Below, piece after piece: positions 54,650 to 64,000 of a stretch of 64,000 bases of DNA. The stretch's first letter is position 1; every line of letters starts with the position of its first letter. The notes under the pieces are model-generated. The model saw only the letters and a list, made by a program, of their open reading frames with translations. It did not search any database and was not told where the DNA came from. Origin of the DNA: Nematostella vectensis (Eukaryota; Cnidaria; Anthozoa; Actiniaria; Edwardsiidae); NCBI RefSeq assembly GCF_932526225.1, contig NC_064046.1:6931219-6995218 (forward strand), given 5' to 3'. The translations under genes were made by a program, and so were the position numbers.

Positions 54650-57471
54650 GGCCTAGGTCTGTGTATAGCTGGAGGTTTCTGTAGTGTAGTACGTACTTCT
54701 CTTTGTCTTTTAAGGTTGGGATCAGTTTTGAGACTAGACCTGTTTGTATGCCGATTTGGCTGCTATTTTGCTGCAGTACTCGGACAGCATGTCCTTTGAT
54801 ACATCGACTCTCTCCGCGGCTAGTGGGTAGTCGTTGTGGAGGTCGTGGAGGCCTTTGGGGGTACTCTAGGTCGATTTCTAGTATCAACCCCTTTTTACTA
54901 TTCTTTTCGTACTCAGCTAGGTTTAGCTTGTTGGTGCTCTTTTCTGTCATCCATCTAAATCCACCAATTGGTAGGTACTGACTCATAGCCCATACGTACA
55001 AGTTGTTTGCATCCAAGTACATAACATACTTCGAAGGCGCCGTCTCGTCGTATGATTCCATGTACTTATTGTTGGCCTTGCTGTATCTGTTGGCTATGTA
55101 TGGTATACCACCGCGCATACCCTTCTCGATGAATTGGAACATGTCGATGTCTGTCATGAGTTCCAGTTTAATGTCGGTCATTTTTAGCATGGCGTCCCAT
55201 GAAAGACCGGGGGATGTGAAGTAGTTGCATGGATCTAGCTTATAGTATTCTAGGCACGTCTTCCTAAAGTTCTTATACACTTCAGCCAGCAGTAGTATGA
55301 CAGACTCAAGGTATAGGTCGTGGGAGTCGCCCATGGTTTTAAGCTTAAACTTCTCCCACACGGTTCTAGATGTTTGTAATCGTCCTCTGAGATGTGCTGG
55401 TCGTACATGGTGCTATAGAAATCCTCCTTCGCTGGTAGCTTGTCGTTGAACTTCTCAAAGCTGTCCATGTAGTCGTATGGGTATACTCCCTTTCTATGAA
55501 AAAGGTCGAGTCTCTTACCTTTAAACCTCTGAGAGGTGTATTTCAATGACTTCCTAGGTAGGTTGCCTACCAATTTCTCCCAATGGAGCTCATAAACTGG
55601 AAGCTGTCTATAAAGGTGAGGTGGTTGCCAAGCATGAAGGCCATGTACTTCTCCATGTTGTTCGGTATAGCGTTGATGTTCATTTGCTTCTTTTCACCCT
55701 TACTGTTCACATATGTGTGCTTCTTTCCAATGGCTCCGATTTCCTTCATTATGACATGGCTGTCGTAGCCTCTTAGGTTGTGAAATATGACGGGTACCTT
55801 TATCTCTTCAGGATTGATTCTAAGTTTCAGGTTACACTCTGTGCTGAGCCTCTGTACTTACCAGTTATGTGGCAGTGGTCTCGAACTCGAGTGTCCTTCT
55901 TAGTGTATTCCTTGTTACATATGTGGCACTCTTGGGCTTTTTTAATTGATACTCGTCATGCTTTGACATTTTTTGTGCTTTATTGAAGTGCTTCCTCGTA
56001 ATGTTCTTACAGTATTTGACTTCTTCTAGCATTTTCTCCATGAACTTGTACACGGCTTTTTCACCTCTGTAAATCTGCGTCTGCTTTGTATACTTGTCAT
56101 CATAGGTGCAGGCTACTTTATAGGCACATCCACAGTCGGTGTATTTTTGGTAGGCTCCAGTGTATGATTTACCATCATCAGGTTGGCATCCCTGGATCTT
56201 CTCCGTTATAGCCTCGAAGTCAGCGTAGATGACGAATGGTACTGGTTGTTGCTTGTGGCAGTTTGTGAATTTTAGTACGCTATGCCCCTTGTCGTGCATC
56301 TTGACCGCCTGCGTCCCATTGATGTTGAGGCAGTGTGGTTAGTTATCAGTGTGGTTGGTTAGTACTCTTTCAGAGCTGAAACATTGGAGGCAGCTCATGC
56401 AGAAGTGCTTCTTATGTTGATGTTTCGTTTGGTTGAGCATGAATTTGTTGAAGTCCTACCTCAGTCCCACTACCCTCAGTGATTAGTAGAAGCTCCATGT
56501 GGTCTTCGAGCCTCTCCTTTGATATTTATATTGGGTATGCTTGTTCGTTATCTTAGCTGAATACGTTGATGTAGATCCCGTTTTCCTTCTCGACTTTGTT
56601 AAAGTGTTGACAGTCACCGGGAACTCAACACCTGAGTAGTCCAATTCGTTGACAAATTTCCTGTCAGGCTTCTTAATATACTGGGGGTCTTTACCTTGTT
56701 GGTTTAGGTGTCTGATGTCGCACCATCTGAAGCACTCGTTGTCTTCGTTCTTTATGTTAATCATCCCTTTAGCGCTATTTCGTAGTTCGTTCGGTAGTTG
56801 GATGTATGATGATCCTCTCATCGGCTGGTATTTTACGATATTGAAATAGTGGCCATCGACTGATTCTATAGTCCAGCCAGACCCCTCAGATACCCATTGG
56901 GTTATCTTATTCAGGACTTGTTGCTTGGTGTTCTGTAGTGCCTCACTAATCTCGGTACTATTGACTATTGTTTGAGGTGTACTGTTGAAGTGGGCAGTCT
57001 TGAACTCTAAGCCCTTGTCAGAGACTCCTTCTTGAACGTCACCTTTAGTGTTGTAGCGAATTTGAGGCCTTTCATAGATTCTAGTGTATTTGCGATATGG
57101 TAGTGGGTGGCCTTAGCCGTGCTTTGCAGTTGTGCTAGTGGGTCTCTACCATTCTTTATCCCACTTTCGAAGGACATGGTGTAACCTTTCAAGGCACGCC
57201 TCGTCTGCACTATCCTAGTTCTAGGTGTCGGCACTGGCCTACGAGCCCTAGGTGTAGGAACTGGCCTATCTCGGAACTCTGTTGGTGGTGGTATTATGTT
57301 GTCCCCATACTCCTGAGCCATCTGCCTGACGCTCTTGCGGGTCCCAGGTGCTGGTACAGGCTTCGTCTCCTGTAGCTTTAGCAGTAAACCGATAAGTTCA
57401 GACTTCAGTTTATTGAGGTCTCTCTAATTCATGTCTATTTTAGGGTTAGATATTTTCTGTGAGTCGCTCAT
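54650..57471 (-). pseudogene. Protein-primed DNA polymerase B, main part (copy B), many frameshifts
   Basis: Starts at 57471 (MSDSQKI). In order: PVPTPR repeats near 57230; conserved N-terminal block GSSYIQLPNELR and NECFRWCDIRHLN (56700-56815); exonuclease motif I in PFVIYADFEA (about 56210); exonuclease II in NNMEKYMAFMLGNHLTFIDS (about 55620); exonuclease III region GVYPYDYMDSFEKF (about 55470); TPR-like GLSWDAMLKMTDIKLELMTD (about 55170); and motif A LDANNLYVWAMSQ (about 55005). The fragment ends at 54650 where the transposon begins and resumes at 47689. At least five frame changes. Motif A has V where copy A has G (NLYVWA). Confidence 0.88.
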
Positions 57472-57479
57472 ATATACAT

Positions 57480-57802
57480 ATTTTATTTTTAAATTTACGA
57501 ACGCACTTTCTTTAAACCCGAGTGGTTCGTGACGAACCCGTCGGATTGTATGCTTCTATATGTTTTTAATTTTTCTAGAATGTCTGGGTGGTCACGTCGG
57601 TTGTGTTGCTTGTATTTTGGTTCCTCTGGTGCTTCTTAGTCTTAAGGTGGCATGTCTTCCCTGCCAGTCAGTAGTTTCCACATATTGGGCAGTACCACTC
57701 TTTATTCAGCATGTACCTAGTCTTGGATTCTCTTATAGTTCTGGCTCTGTCCTTCTCAGTCTTATGTAAAGGTGGGCGTCCTCGTCCTCTCTTGACTTCC
57801 AT
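57480..57802 (-). pseudogene. AT-hook plus zinc-finger ORF (copy B)
   Basis: Start at 57802 with the same KRGRGRPP AT-hook as copy A, then SKTRYMLNKEWYCPICG and, after a stop in the finger, LAGKTCHLKTKKHQRN. The CxxC and H-x(5)-H pattern of a C2H2 finger is retained around the stop. Separate from the polymerase start at 57471. Confidence 0.65.
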
Positions 57803-57879
57803 ATATACTACTACTATACTTTTTTTCTATAGTGTTTATGTGTATACTACTATTTTATATTGTTTTCAAGTATAGTATT

Positions 57880-58260
57880 TAGCCCTTTTAGCTACCCAGC
57901 CCTTGTATACCAGTACCTCGTAGTGTGCCTTCCCGTAGTGGTGTATGAGACTCCTCATGCAATAAAGTTTCTTATCGCAGAAATAGCATGTGTACCAATC
58001 ATTTGAGATCAGACGTTCTAGCCTCTTAAAGATTGTGAATATTCACGAACTTCTAACGATGCGAAAGCCGTTTCTAGACAAATGCTCCACAGACATATCC
58101 CTTAGGCCATGCTCCTCGTTATCGAATGCGTATGGGTCGCCAGGGTCACCGTTGTCGTACTCCTCGAAGTAGACGGCCACACTTCATCCCCTACCGATGT
58201 GGACGATCATGTCTGCCCCTCCCTTTGGGTAAGACATATTGTCATGATGTGATGAAGTCC
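57880..58260 (-). pseudogene. Small zinc-finger ORF unique to copy B
   Basis: The minus strand reads AVYFEEYDNGDPGDPYAFDN and, after a stop, NDWYTCYFCDKKLYCMRSLI followed by HHYGKAHYEVLV: a C2H2-type finger (CxxC, then H with a second H). No counterpart at the same position in copy A, where Bro-N and VRR-NUC sit. A stop near 58030 breaks it. Function unknown. Confidence 0.5.
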
Positions 58261-58707
58261 TCTTCACTAAGCCTGCTGATACTGGACGCGATAGACATGA
58301 CAGAAAAACCTGGAAAACGCGCAATTCCAGATAGAGAGAGAAGAAAACATTTTTTTACAATGTCTATAGGTTCCTTATATTGCGGACTGATTTTCAAAAC
58401 ACGAATAACGTGAGGCCGAAGTGCACATAACTAGATTATGGCTTTTTAAGATTATTTTTCCTTGATCATCATTGCTCTGTGTATCAGTTCAGGGACAAAA
58501 AGTTCAAATTTCAATGACACTTTACAAAAGTCGCATCAATTTAAAAAAAGTCGCACTTGATATTTTGTTTGCTATAAGTTACTAAGTACTCAGAGAAATT
58601 CTCCGCCTTATTCGATGTAAAATGGGCTTATTTGAAGCGTCACGTCATGTTTTTCCGTCATGTCGACGCGATACGACTATGCTGGGGTGCTTTCTCCTTA
58701 GGTAGTC

Positions 58708-58945
58708 TTATGCCTGGTACACACCATTGACATAATGACATAGGCGCGTGCACCCTTATGTTCATATGTTCAAGTGTGAATGGTTCGACATTTTGACATA
58801 AGCCCAACATAGTGACATGAACATAACGACATAAGAGAAAAACATGTTTTTTTATGTCATTATGTCCATGTGTCGTTATGTCGGGCTTAAAAGAGTGCAC
58901 GCGCCTATGTTGTTATGTCGTTATGTCACTAGTGTGTACTAGGCA
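58708..58945. mobile_element. Palindromic MITE in Polinton copy B
   Basis: Left TATGCCTGGTACACACCA and right its near-inverse (TAGTGTGTACTAGGCATA), with arms rich in GACATAATGACATA and GGCGCGTGCAC on both sides. About 238 bp that folds into one long hairpin. It sits between the small zinc-finger ORF and the 96-codon ORF. Confidence 0.8.
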
Positions 58946-59065
58946 TAAGGTGGCTCTTATGATTTTACGGGAATGGTTGAGTGGGTTTCGCATTTTGTAG
59001 TCTGGCTCGCGAACCGCGTCGTACCTGTCTAGGTCTCGAATAGACGGCAGGACCTGCCCTGTAAG

Positions 59066-59356
59066 CTATCTTTTGAACTCGAATACTATACCAGCCTCTG
59101 AACGCAGTACAATATTGTAGAGACCGGGCTCTCTAACGTAGTATTCGTTTTCCTCCTCGCGGAATACTATGTCACTGACCATCACAATTTTCTGGACAAG
59201 CTTTCGCACGCGGTCTCTCCTCTGTTCGAGCTCCAGAAGTTTGGCCAAGTCTGTGCTTGAGAAGAGGGTCTCACCGCGTTCTTTTATTGTCGACTCCCCA
59301 CACTTGTCATATAGGTTGGTAAGCATCCTCTTGTAATGGTCGTATTCCATCACCAT
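59066..59356 (-). CDS. Hypothetical Polinton ORF, 96 codons (copy B)
   Basis: An open frame with a helical, charged first half (YKRMLTNLYDKCGES, then LAKLLELEQRRDRVRKLVQK) and a beta-rich end (EYYVREPGLYNIVLRSEAGI). It lies just downstream of the chromodomain frame, where copy A has the KVTLS small ORF. Frame intact and protein-like. I do not recognise the family; an element accessory gene is the likeliest reading. Confidence 0.5.
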   Translation of the reverse strand: MVMEYDHYKRMLTNLYDKCGESTIKERGETLFSSTDLAKLLELEQRRDRVRKLVQKIVMVSDIVFREEENEYYVREPGLYNIVLRSEAGIVFEFKR

Positions 59357-59402
59357 CTATATACATCTACTCGAATTATTTTTTTAAGTCTACTTTGTTC
59401 AG

Positions 59403-59720
59403 GGGCTTCACTTTAAATCCCTAAATGGCATCCAACTGTTAAATTCGTCACTTCACCAAAGCCTGCTTCTTTTGATAATATCTTGGAATGACTTTATCAA
59501 TGAGGAAAACATCCTGCTTGGCATTTAATAGTTCAGGTTCATAAAGACTTCCTTGTATGTCTTCATTACTTAGATCCTTAATTTTGTAAGTGACTGGATT
59601 AGTGTATTGTATTTTATCGAATTTCCTCAGTCCAATTCGGTGTATAACCCTTGTCGAACACATTTCGTTTATATTTACTTATTCTAACCTCATCACCTAT
59701 TTTAAAATTAGGTTTTTGTT
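59403..59720 (-). pseudogene. Integrase C-terminus with truncated chromodomain (copy B)
   Basis: Matches copy A: PVTYKIKDLSNEDIQGSLYE, then FLIDKVIPRYYQKKQALVK and, after a small deletion that removes the KGY of the chromodomain, SDEFNSW. A frame break near 59640 separates the DNA-binding tail. Non-functional. Confidence 0.8.
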
Positions 59721-60215
59721 TGATGCTTCCATATCACCGCATAAATTAAAATATACTAGATCTTCATTCTTCTTTTTGTTAGCTTCTACAGGAGTCATTT
59801 TAATGCTCGAATGTTTGGTGTTGTTGCACTGCTTCAGAATCTTAGGAAGTATTTCTAAATATTGCGTATTGCCTTGAGCTGTAAATTGTTTCCACATTTT
59901 GGTTTTAATTGTTCAATTCCATCGTTCAAAAACACTACTCTTTTCTTCGTTTTCACTTGAATACATTTTTATGCCATTTTTCTCCAATAGGTCTTTCAGG
60001 TGTCTGTTGTAGAATTCTATACCTTTATCAACCCATAAATACTCTGGTTTTCTTCTTTTCTTGAATATTGTTTAGAATGCTTCAGTTATAGTTCCGCCTT
60101 TTTTATCTTTTAACGGTATGATCCAACCATATTTATTAAAAACGTCTAAAACCTTGAGTAGGTATCGAAACCCTTTATTCCATTTGCTAAATGTTGCATC
60201 TCAACTAAGTCGGAA
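59697..60215 (-). pseudogene. Polinton integrase core (copy B), degraded
   Basis: The distal part (WKQFTAQGNTQYLEILPKIL) is open to 59697. Upstream, in several frames, are the equivalents of the copy A catalytic blocks: region around the second Asp near 60030, VLDVF-like sequence near 60140 and the first-Asp segment near 60200. Multiple stops and shifts. Confidence 0.8.
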
Positions 60216-60249
60216 CACCGTATCTCATCAGCTAGTTTTTCTTGCCAGT

Positions 60250-60842
60250 TTTCTTCACTCGACGGCTTTTTACCTTTTTATGGCTTTTTAACGCCGAGGC
60301 CGAATTTTCGTTTTGTATTGATAAGGAAATGTGCGGTTGACCCCACTTAGGCATCTCACCATACGGTATTCGATCAAGCAACTCAACCATTTATCCGTCG
60401 CACTCCCCTTTGCTTTTCCCCATGTCATAGAATATGTCATGGTACGCCGCGATCTCGTCTACTTTATTCAACGGTTTGACTCTCCAATCAATCACTTGGC
60501 CAGTCTCTTTGTCGTATACTAGTTGTTTCTCAAGCGGGTTGTTTGGCCCCATGCATTTATAGTTCGCAGGTGTGAACCCACTTTTGGGATAGGCAGGTAG
60601 CCGATCATTTTTTGGATATCAAGTTTACCAACTTCCTTTGCGCTGACGAATATGCTCTTAATTATGCCACATGATGAACAATTACATTTTAGCATCGTAC
60701 GTCCGTTTTTAGTTCTCTCATACCGTTCAGAGCCTGGGATGCAATCAGTGACTCTCTTCTTCTTGACGCAGTAAGACTTCAAGATATCATTAGAGTATAC
60801 TAAAGCATGATATGAGGAACCTATGGTTCCCCCCTTGGTCAT
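60250..60842 (-). pseudogene. Phospholipase A2-like protein (copy B), frameshifted
   Basis: The frame from 60842 contains CNCSSCG near the N-terminus and continues to a shift near 60575. The rest reads YNPLEKQLVYDK in another frame and reaches a catalytic-type YHDIFYD, in which Phe replaces the Cys found in copy A. It ends in a basic tail next to the integrase start. An inactivating change in the disulphide Cys would fit decay. Confidence 0.7.
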
Positions 60843-60893
60843 TTAGACTATCGAATCATTATGAATAGCGTCGAACATAGAGACCCCCTTTTG

Positions 60894-61212
60894 TCACTCT
60901 AGGAGGTAGTACAAGCACCAGTAGCCGCAAAGTACTGACAGCCTCTCTTGGATCTCATCCCCTGAATAAGCAAGTGCCTTTCCAGACGTAGCTAGGTACC
61001 GCTCAACCTCATGTGGCACTCCGGTTCCAAAGTTCCTGTCGATGTATTCGCAGTACGTGTCGTCTATATTTCGGTAGCAGACCCAATGAGTTCCAGCGCC
61101 TCTACTATCGTCCAGGTTGACTATCCCACATTCCATATTGTGCATCCGCTCGGGTAGATTATCGCAACTATATACACCTCTGAAGTGTTTTATGCCTAGC
61201 TTGGTGACCCAT
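60894..61212 (-). pseudogene. Adenain-like cysteine protease (copy B), 5' end lost to the BEL/Pao element
   Basis: Reads KHFRGVYSCDNLPERM, then GTHWVCYRN with the catalytic His, CEYIDRNFG with the acidic residue region, and SVLCGYWCLYYLLE with the catalytic Cys, then a stop at 60894. The main frame is open from the methionine at 61145 and upstream to the junction at 61212. It would have matured the capsid. The N-terminus is cut off where BEL/Pao sequence begins. Confidence 0.85.
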
Positions 61213-61228
61213 TATAGAAGGTCGATGT

Positions 61229-62470
61229 TTGAAAGTGAAGCCCATTTCTTCTGGAGCAAGTAACAAAAAAACACAAGACGGTATGCAAAGACGGTATGCA
61301 ACAAGCGGGAGCGCGTTATTTGTTCAAGCTAATGGACAGAGGACGTGTGTTAATTGTCTTGGAAAACACAAGTCAGAGAACTGTGAGAAATTCAAGTCAC
61401 CGGGAGAACGAAAGAAGCTGTTGGTTAAGTATGCTAGATGTTTTAGATGCCTTAGAAAAAATCACAGGTCTTACGAGTGTAAATCGAAAGATAGTAACTG
61501 TAAGGGCTGCGCGGGCGCGCATCATGTTTCAATATGCGAATATGGAAATCAAGCTAGTGGCCAGACAGAAACGCCACAGCAGGGACGGGAGGAGAGCGAG
61601 CAAGCGGGAGAAGCTAGTTCCAATCACGTAGCTTCGGGGTTTGTGGAAAGTTTTCATGTTGGCTCTGGTACGCGCATAGCTCTACAAACAGCGCAGGGCA
61701 TTGTTAGCTGGGAAGGGGGCGTATCAGCTAGCACACGGTTTTTGTTTGACGCCGGAAGTCACTGCTCATTCATCACCACGTCGGCAGCGCGCAAAGCCAA
61801 ACTTCCTGTCGTTAGGCGTGAATGGCTTTGCATTAACGCGTTTGGTCAGCGCGACCAGAAAGGCACGCTCAGAGAGGTAGTAGAGTTTAATGTAAATCCT
61901 GTAAATGGATGTGCTAGCATTAATGTGCAGGCGTTCTTAGTGCCAGAGATTTCCAGCATACCCAATGGTCATGTAGAGTTAGCTAGAGATCAGTTTCCGC
62001 ACCTCAAAGGCTTATGGTTCTCAGATGTGAATAGGAATGAGGAAAGACTAGAAATAGAGATATTAGTTGGAGCGGATTATCTTTGGCATTTTCAGAAAGG
62101 ACGAGTAATTCGAGGCAAAGTAGAGGAACCCGTCGCAGTAGAGACAGAGTTAGGATGGGTATTGCCAGGCCCTATGACAGTAGATAGTGAATGTGTAGAG
62201 AATGTACAGATAGTACAGGCTAATTTGTTAGTCCAAGACCGGTCAGCAGAGCAATCAGAGAGTTTGGAGAGTGAGATAGCGAGACTGTGGGATTTAGAGA
62301 CTCTAGGTATTAGAGAGACACAGGGAGTACAGGAAGAATTTCTGGATAACATTTGTTTCAATGGAGAGAGGTATTCGGTTAAGTTACCATGGAAGGTCAA
62401 CCACAGATCGTTACCTACTAATTACGAAAAAAAGCCTAGGACGCCTTCATGGCACAATAAGAAAGCTTAG
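61229..62470 (+). CDS. BEL/Pao gag end and aspartic protease
   Basis: A 413-codon frame. Near residues 38-105 are three CCHC-like knuckles (CVNCLGKHKSENC, CFRCLRKNHRSYEC, CKGCAGAHHVSIC) that bind RNA. The DUF1758 protease region follows, with FLFDAGSHCSFI near residue 172 (catalytic Asp in DAGS) and ending ELGWVLPGPM near 312. The frame then enters the start of the reverse transcriptase (GERYSVKLPW) and goes out of frame near 62430. The ATG is simply the first in the frame; the true protein began upstream. Confidence 0.85.
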   Translation: MKVKPISSGASNKKTQDGMQRRYATSGSALFVQANGQRTCVNCLGKHKSENCEKFKSPGERKKLLVKYARCFRCLRKNHRSYECKSKDSNCKGCAGAHHVSICEYGNQASGQTETPQQGREESEQAGEASSNHVASGFVESFHVGSGTRIALQTAQGIVSWEGGVSASTRFLFDAGSHCSFITTSAARKAKLPVVRREWLCINAFGQRDQKGTLREVVEFNVNPVNGCASINVQAFLVPEISSIPNGHVELARDQFPHLKGLWFSDVNRNEERLEIEILVGADYLWHFQKGRVIRGKVEEPVAVETELGWVLPGPMTVDSECVENVQIVQANLLVQDRSAEQSESLESEIARLWDLETLGIRETQGVQEEFLDNICFNGERYSVKLPWKVNHRSLPTNYEKKPRTPSWHNKKA

Positions 62471-63410
62471 GCAAGAGCCAGAAGTGCTAGACCAGTATGA
62501 GGCAGTAATCAAGGGTCAGTTAGAGTCCGGAGTGATGAGCCGGTTCATGCGTTAGAAGATGGTAACAAGATCCATTACTTACCACATAGAGCGGTAGTGC
62601 ACAGGAATGTTGCTACTAGTACACCGGTAAGAGTGATCTATGATGCGTCGGCGAAGACAGGTAAAAGGGGCGTGTCGCTCAACGACTGTTTACACGTTGA
62701 ACCGTCTCAACCCCCTCCTATTTTATGTGTTGCTGAGATTCCGTTTCCTCAGGGTAGCCCTAATAGCAGATATCGAGAAGGCTTTCTTGAATATCGAAGT
62801 CGACCCTGGAGACCAAGATTGTTTACGATTCCTATTCCCAGAGGACCTGAGAAGGGAGGGTTCCGTTAATCATAGTATACCGGTTTTGTAGAGTGTTGTT
62901 TGGACTGAACGCCTCGCCATTTCTATTGAATGGAACCTTGAGGCACCACCTCGTGAAGTTTAAAGAGATAGATCCTGAGTTTGTAGAGATGTTAGTCAAC
63001 AGTTTTTATGTAGATGACTTGGTGACAGGAAGTAACACCCCGGAAGAGGCGTATGAGTTATACGTGAAGTCCAAGTCGAGATTGGCAGAAGGTGGGTTTA
63101 ACCTGCGCAAGTGGCAGACTAACGATAGCGAGCTCAGAGGTAGGGTGGATGTAGGCGAAGGGAGATGTATGCCAGGTAGTCAAGAAGGTGTGGCGCGTGG
63201 TTAGACTAGCCAGGGCGTGGCAAGCGACTGTGATATTCAGGTGTTAGGCCTACCCTGGAATAGCAGTGGTGACACTATAGGACTCACATTTGGCCACCTG
63301 TATGATAAGGCTCAACAGGTGCCAGCGACGAAGCGAAATGTGCTCAGTGTTTTTGCAGGTATGTTCGATCCCCTAGAAATAGTAACCCCAGTAACTGTAG
63401 CTGCAAGAAT
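62430..63410 (+). pseudogene. BEL/Pao reverse transcriptase, frameshifted
   Basis: Coding passes through at least four frames: LGRLHGTIRKLRQEPEVLDQ (62440), [20 protein letters not shown] with YDASAK (62580-62660), [20 protein letters not shown] with the first catalytic Asp (62755), LFGLNASPFLLNGTLRHHL (62895), and SFYVDDLVTG with the catalytic DD (63000). The connection domain continues (VLGLPWNSSGD, 63240) to the RNase H. Not functional as it stands. Confidence 0.85.
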
Positions 63411-63431
63411 CCTTTTTCAGCTCTGTGTAGA

Positions 63432-63959
63432 ATGGCCGAGTTAACCTGGGACGAGGAATTGACTGGAGAAGAAAGAAAAGAGTGGGAGGCCTGGGTTAAA
63501 GACCTGGGAAATTTGATGAGTGTTGAAGTACCTCTGTGCGTATTGGACACGTCCCGCCGTAAGGTGCAGATTCACGGAATTGCTGATGCGAGTCGCAAGG
63601 CGTACTGTTTCGTCGTATACCTCGTATACGACGTGGGGGGAGAGAGGCAGGTAAGGTTACTTTGCAGCAAGACTAGAGTGGCCCCCCTTAAGGAGATGAC
63701 AATCCCCAGGTTAGAGCTAATGGCCGCGTTAATCCTTGACCGTCTAGTTAGCCATGTTAAAGAAGCCCTAGGCACACTCATTGAAGTAGAAAGCGAGGTG
63801 TACTGGTCAAATAGCAAAACAGTGTTATACTGGTTGGCGAACAAAGGTGATTGGAAACAGTTCGTTAAGCACAGAGTAGATGAAATTTTGCAGCTGACTA
63901 GGAACGGTGAGTGGAGGCATTGCCCGGGAGAACAGAACCCGCCAGCTAGGCACTGTTAG
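63432..63959 (+). pseudogene. BEL/Pao RNase H-like domain, catalytic change
   Basis: A 175-codon frame reading IHGIADASRKAYCFVVYL (first Asp), PRLELMAALIL (Glu) and YWSNSKTVLYW, where Asn replaces the Asp normally found in the WSDS/WTDS motif. It ends CPGEQNPPARHC and then a stop, where NPAD-type sequence should lead into the integrase. Both features suggest loss of function. Confidence 0.8.
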
Positions 63960-64000
63960 TATGGTGGTCAACACCAGAGTACCGAAGAGTGACATATCTA

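Larger units (their letters stand above)
47585..61212 (-). mobile_element. Polinton/adintovirus-like element, copy B, carrying nested insertions
   Basis: Same minus-strand gene order as copy A: protease, phospholipase-like protein, integrase with chromodomain, small ORFs, AT-hook/finger ORF, polymerase B. The polymerase is more complete than in copy A but is cut by the insertion at 47690-54645. The protease is cut at 61212 by a BEL/Pao element. A MITE at 58708-58945 lies within it. The region between chromodomain and AT-hook ORF differs from copy A, with no Bro-N or VRR-NUC seen. All genes are broken. Confidence 0.85.
61213..64000 (+). mobile_element. BEL/Pao LTR retroelement, interior, running off the window
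   Basis: Gag zinc knuckles, aspartic protease, Pao-type reverse transcriptase and RNase H appear in order on the plus strand, joined directly to the broken Polinton protease at 61212. No LTR is seen at the left junction, so the 5' LTR and start of gag are missing. The right end is beyond 64000. Several frameshifts. Confidence 0.85.

Noticed and set aside
412..61212. A replication-competent integrated virus
   Set aside because: All three Polinton-like blocks have frameshifts, deletions or insertions in core genes, and copies A and B lack capsid genes here; they are fossils.

Overview
The window looks like repeat-rich nuclear DNA of an animal, most likely an anthozoan cnidarian. I infer this from a multi-exon UDP-glucuronosyltransferase gene, from the mix of Polinton, ISL2EU, hAT, Gypsy, BEL/Pao and L2-like elements, and from terminal-repeat families of a style seen in cnidarian genomes. 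Nothing is bacterial. Almost every reading frame belongs to mobile DNA; the one convincing host gene is the glucuronosyltransferase at 38.7-47.1 kb (minus strand, five exons). LAYOUT: 0.4-4.9 kb holds a decayed Polinton/adintovirus-like element (copy A, minus strand): protease remnant, phospholipase A2-like protein, integrase with chromodomain, small ORF, Bro-N protein, VRR-NUC nuclease, AT-hook/zinc-finger ORF and a deleted protein-primed DNA polymerase B. 4.9-9.0 kb has no recognisable gene apart from one 122-codon ORF. 9.0-23.4 kb is a nested stack: an element carrying a satellite of CRE-like palindromes is split by a Gypsy retroelement, which is split by a hAT transposon, whose transposase is cut by a 5.6-kb block of tandemly duplicated, G-poor repeats. 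25.2-29.6 kb is a nearly intact two-gene ISL2EU-type transposon (SAP-SWIM-YqaJ nuclease plus THAP-DDE transposase, convergent). 29.7-31.5 kb is a 5'-truncated L2/CR1-like LINE. 33.0-34.7 kb is a third virus-like fragment (minus strand): capsid protein end, adenain-like protease, packaging ATPase and an arginine-rich protein. 35.4-36.2 kb is a MITE. 36.75-38.7 kb is a 34-bp satellite with higher-order structure that ends just past the glucuronosyltransferase stop codon. 38.7-47.1 kb is the host gene, with several repeats in its introns. 47.6-61.2 kb is Polinton copy B, whose polymerase gene is split by a 6.96-kb element flanked by TTAA, itself split by a 3.7-kb element with long inverted repeats. 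61.2 kb to the end is a BEL/Pao retroelement that interrupts the copy B protease and runs off the window. HOW IT FITS TOGETHER: Polinton copies A and B share gene order and close sequence, but carry different accessory ORFs between integrase and polymerase. The third fragment supplies the capsid-side genes that A and B lack here, but it is a different lineage and there is no sign that they cooperate. All virus-derived genes are broken by frameshifts, stops, deletions or insertions. Element boundaries given as approximate rest on eye alignment of terminal repeats and target duplications.
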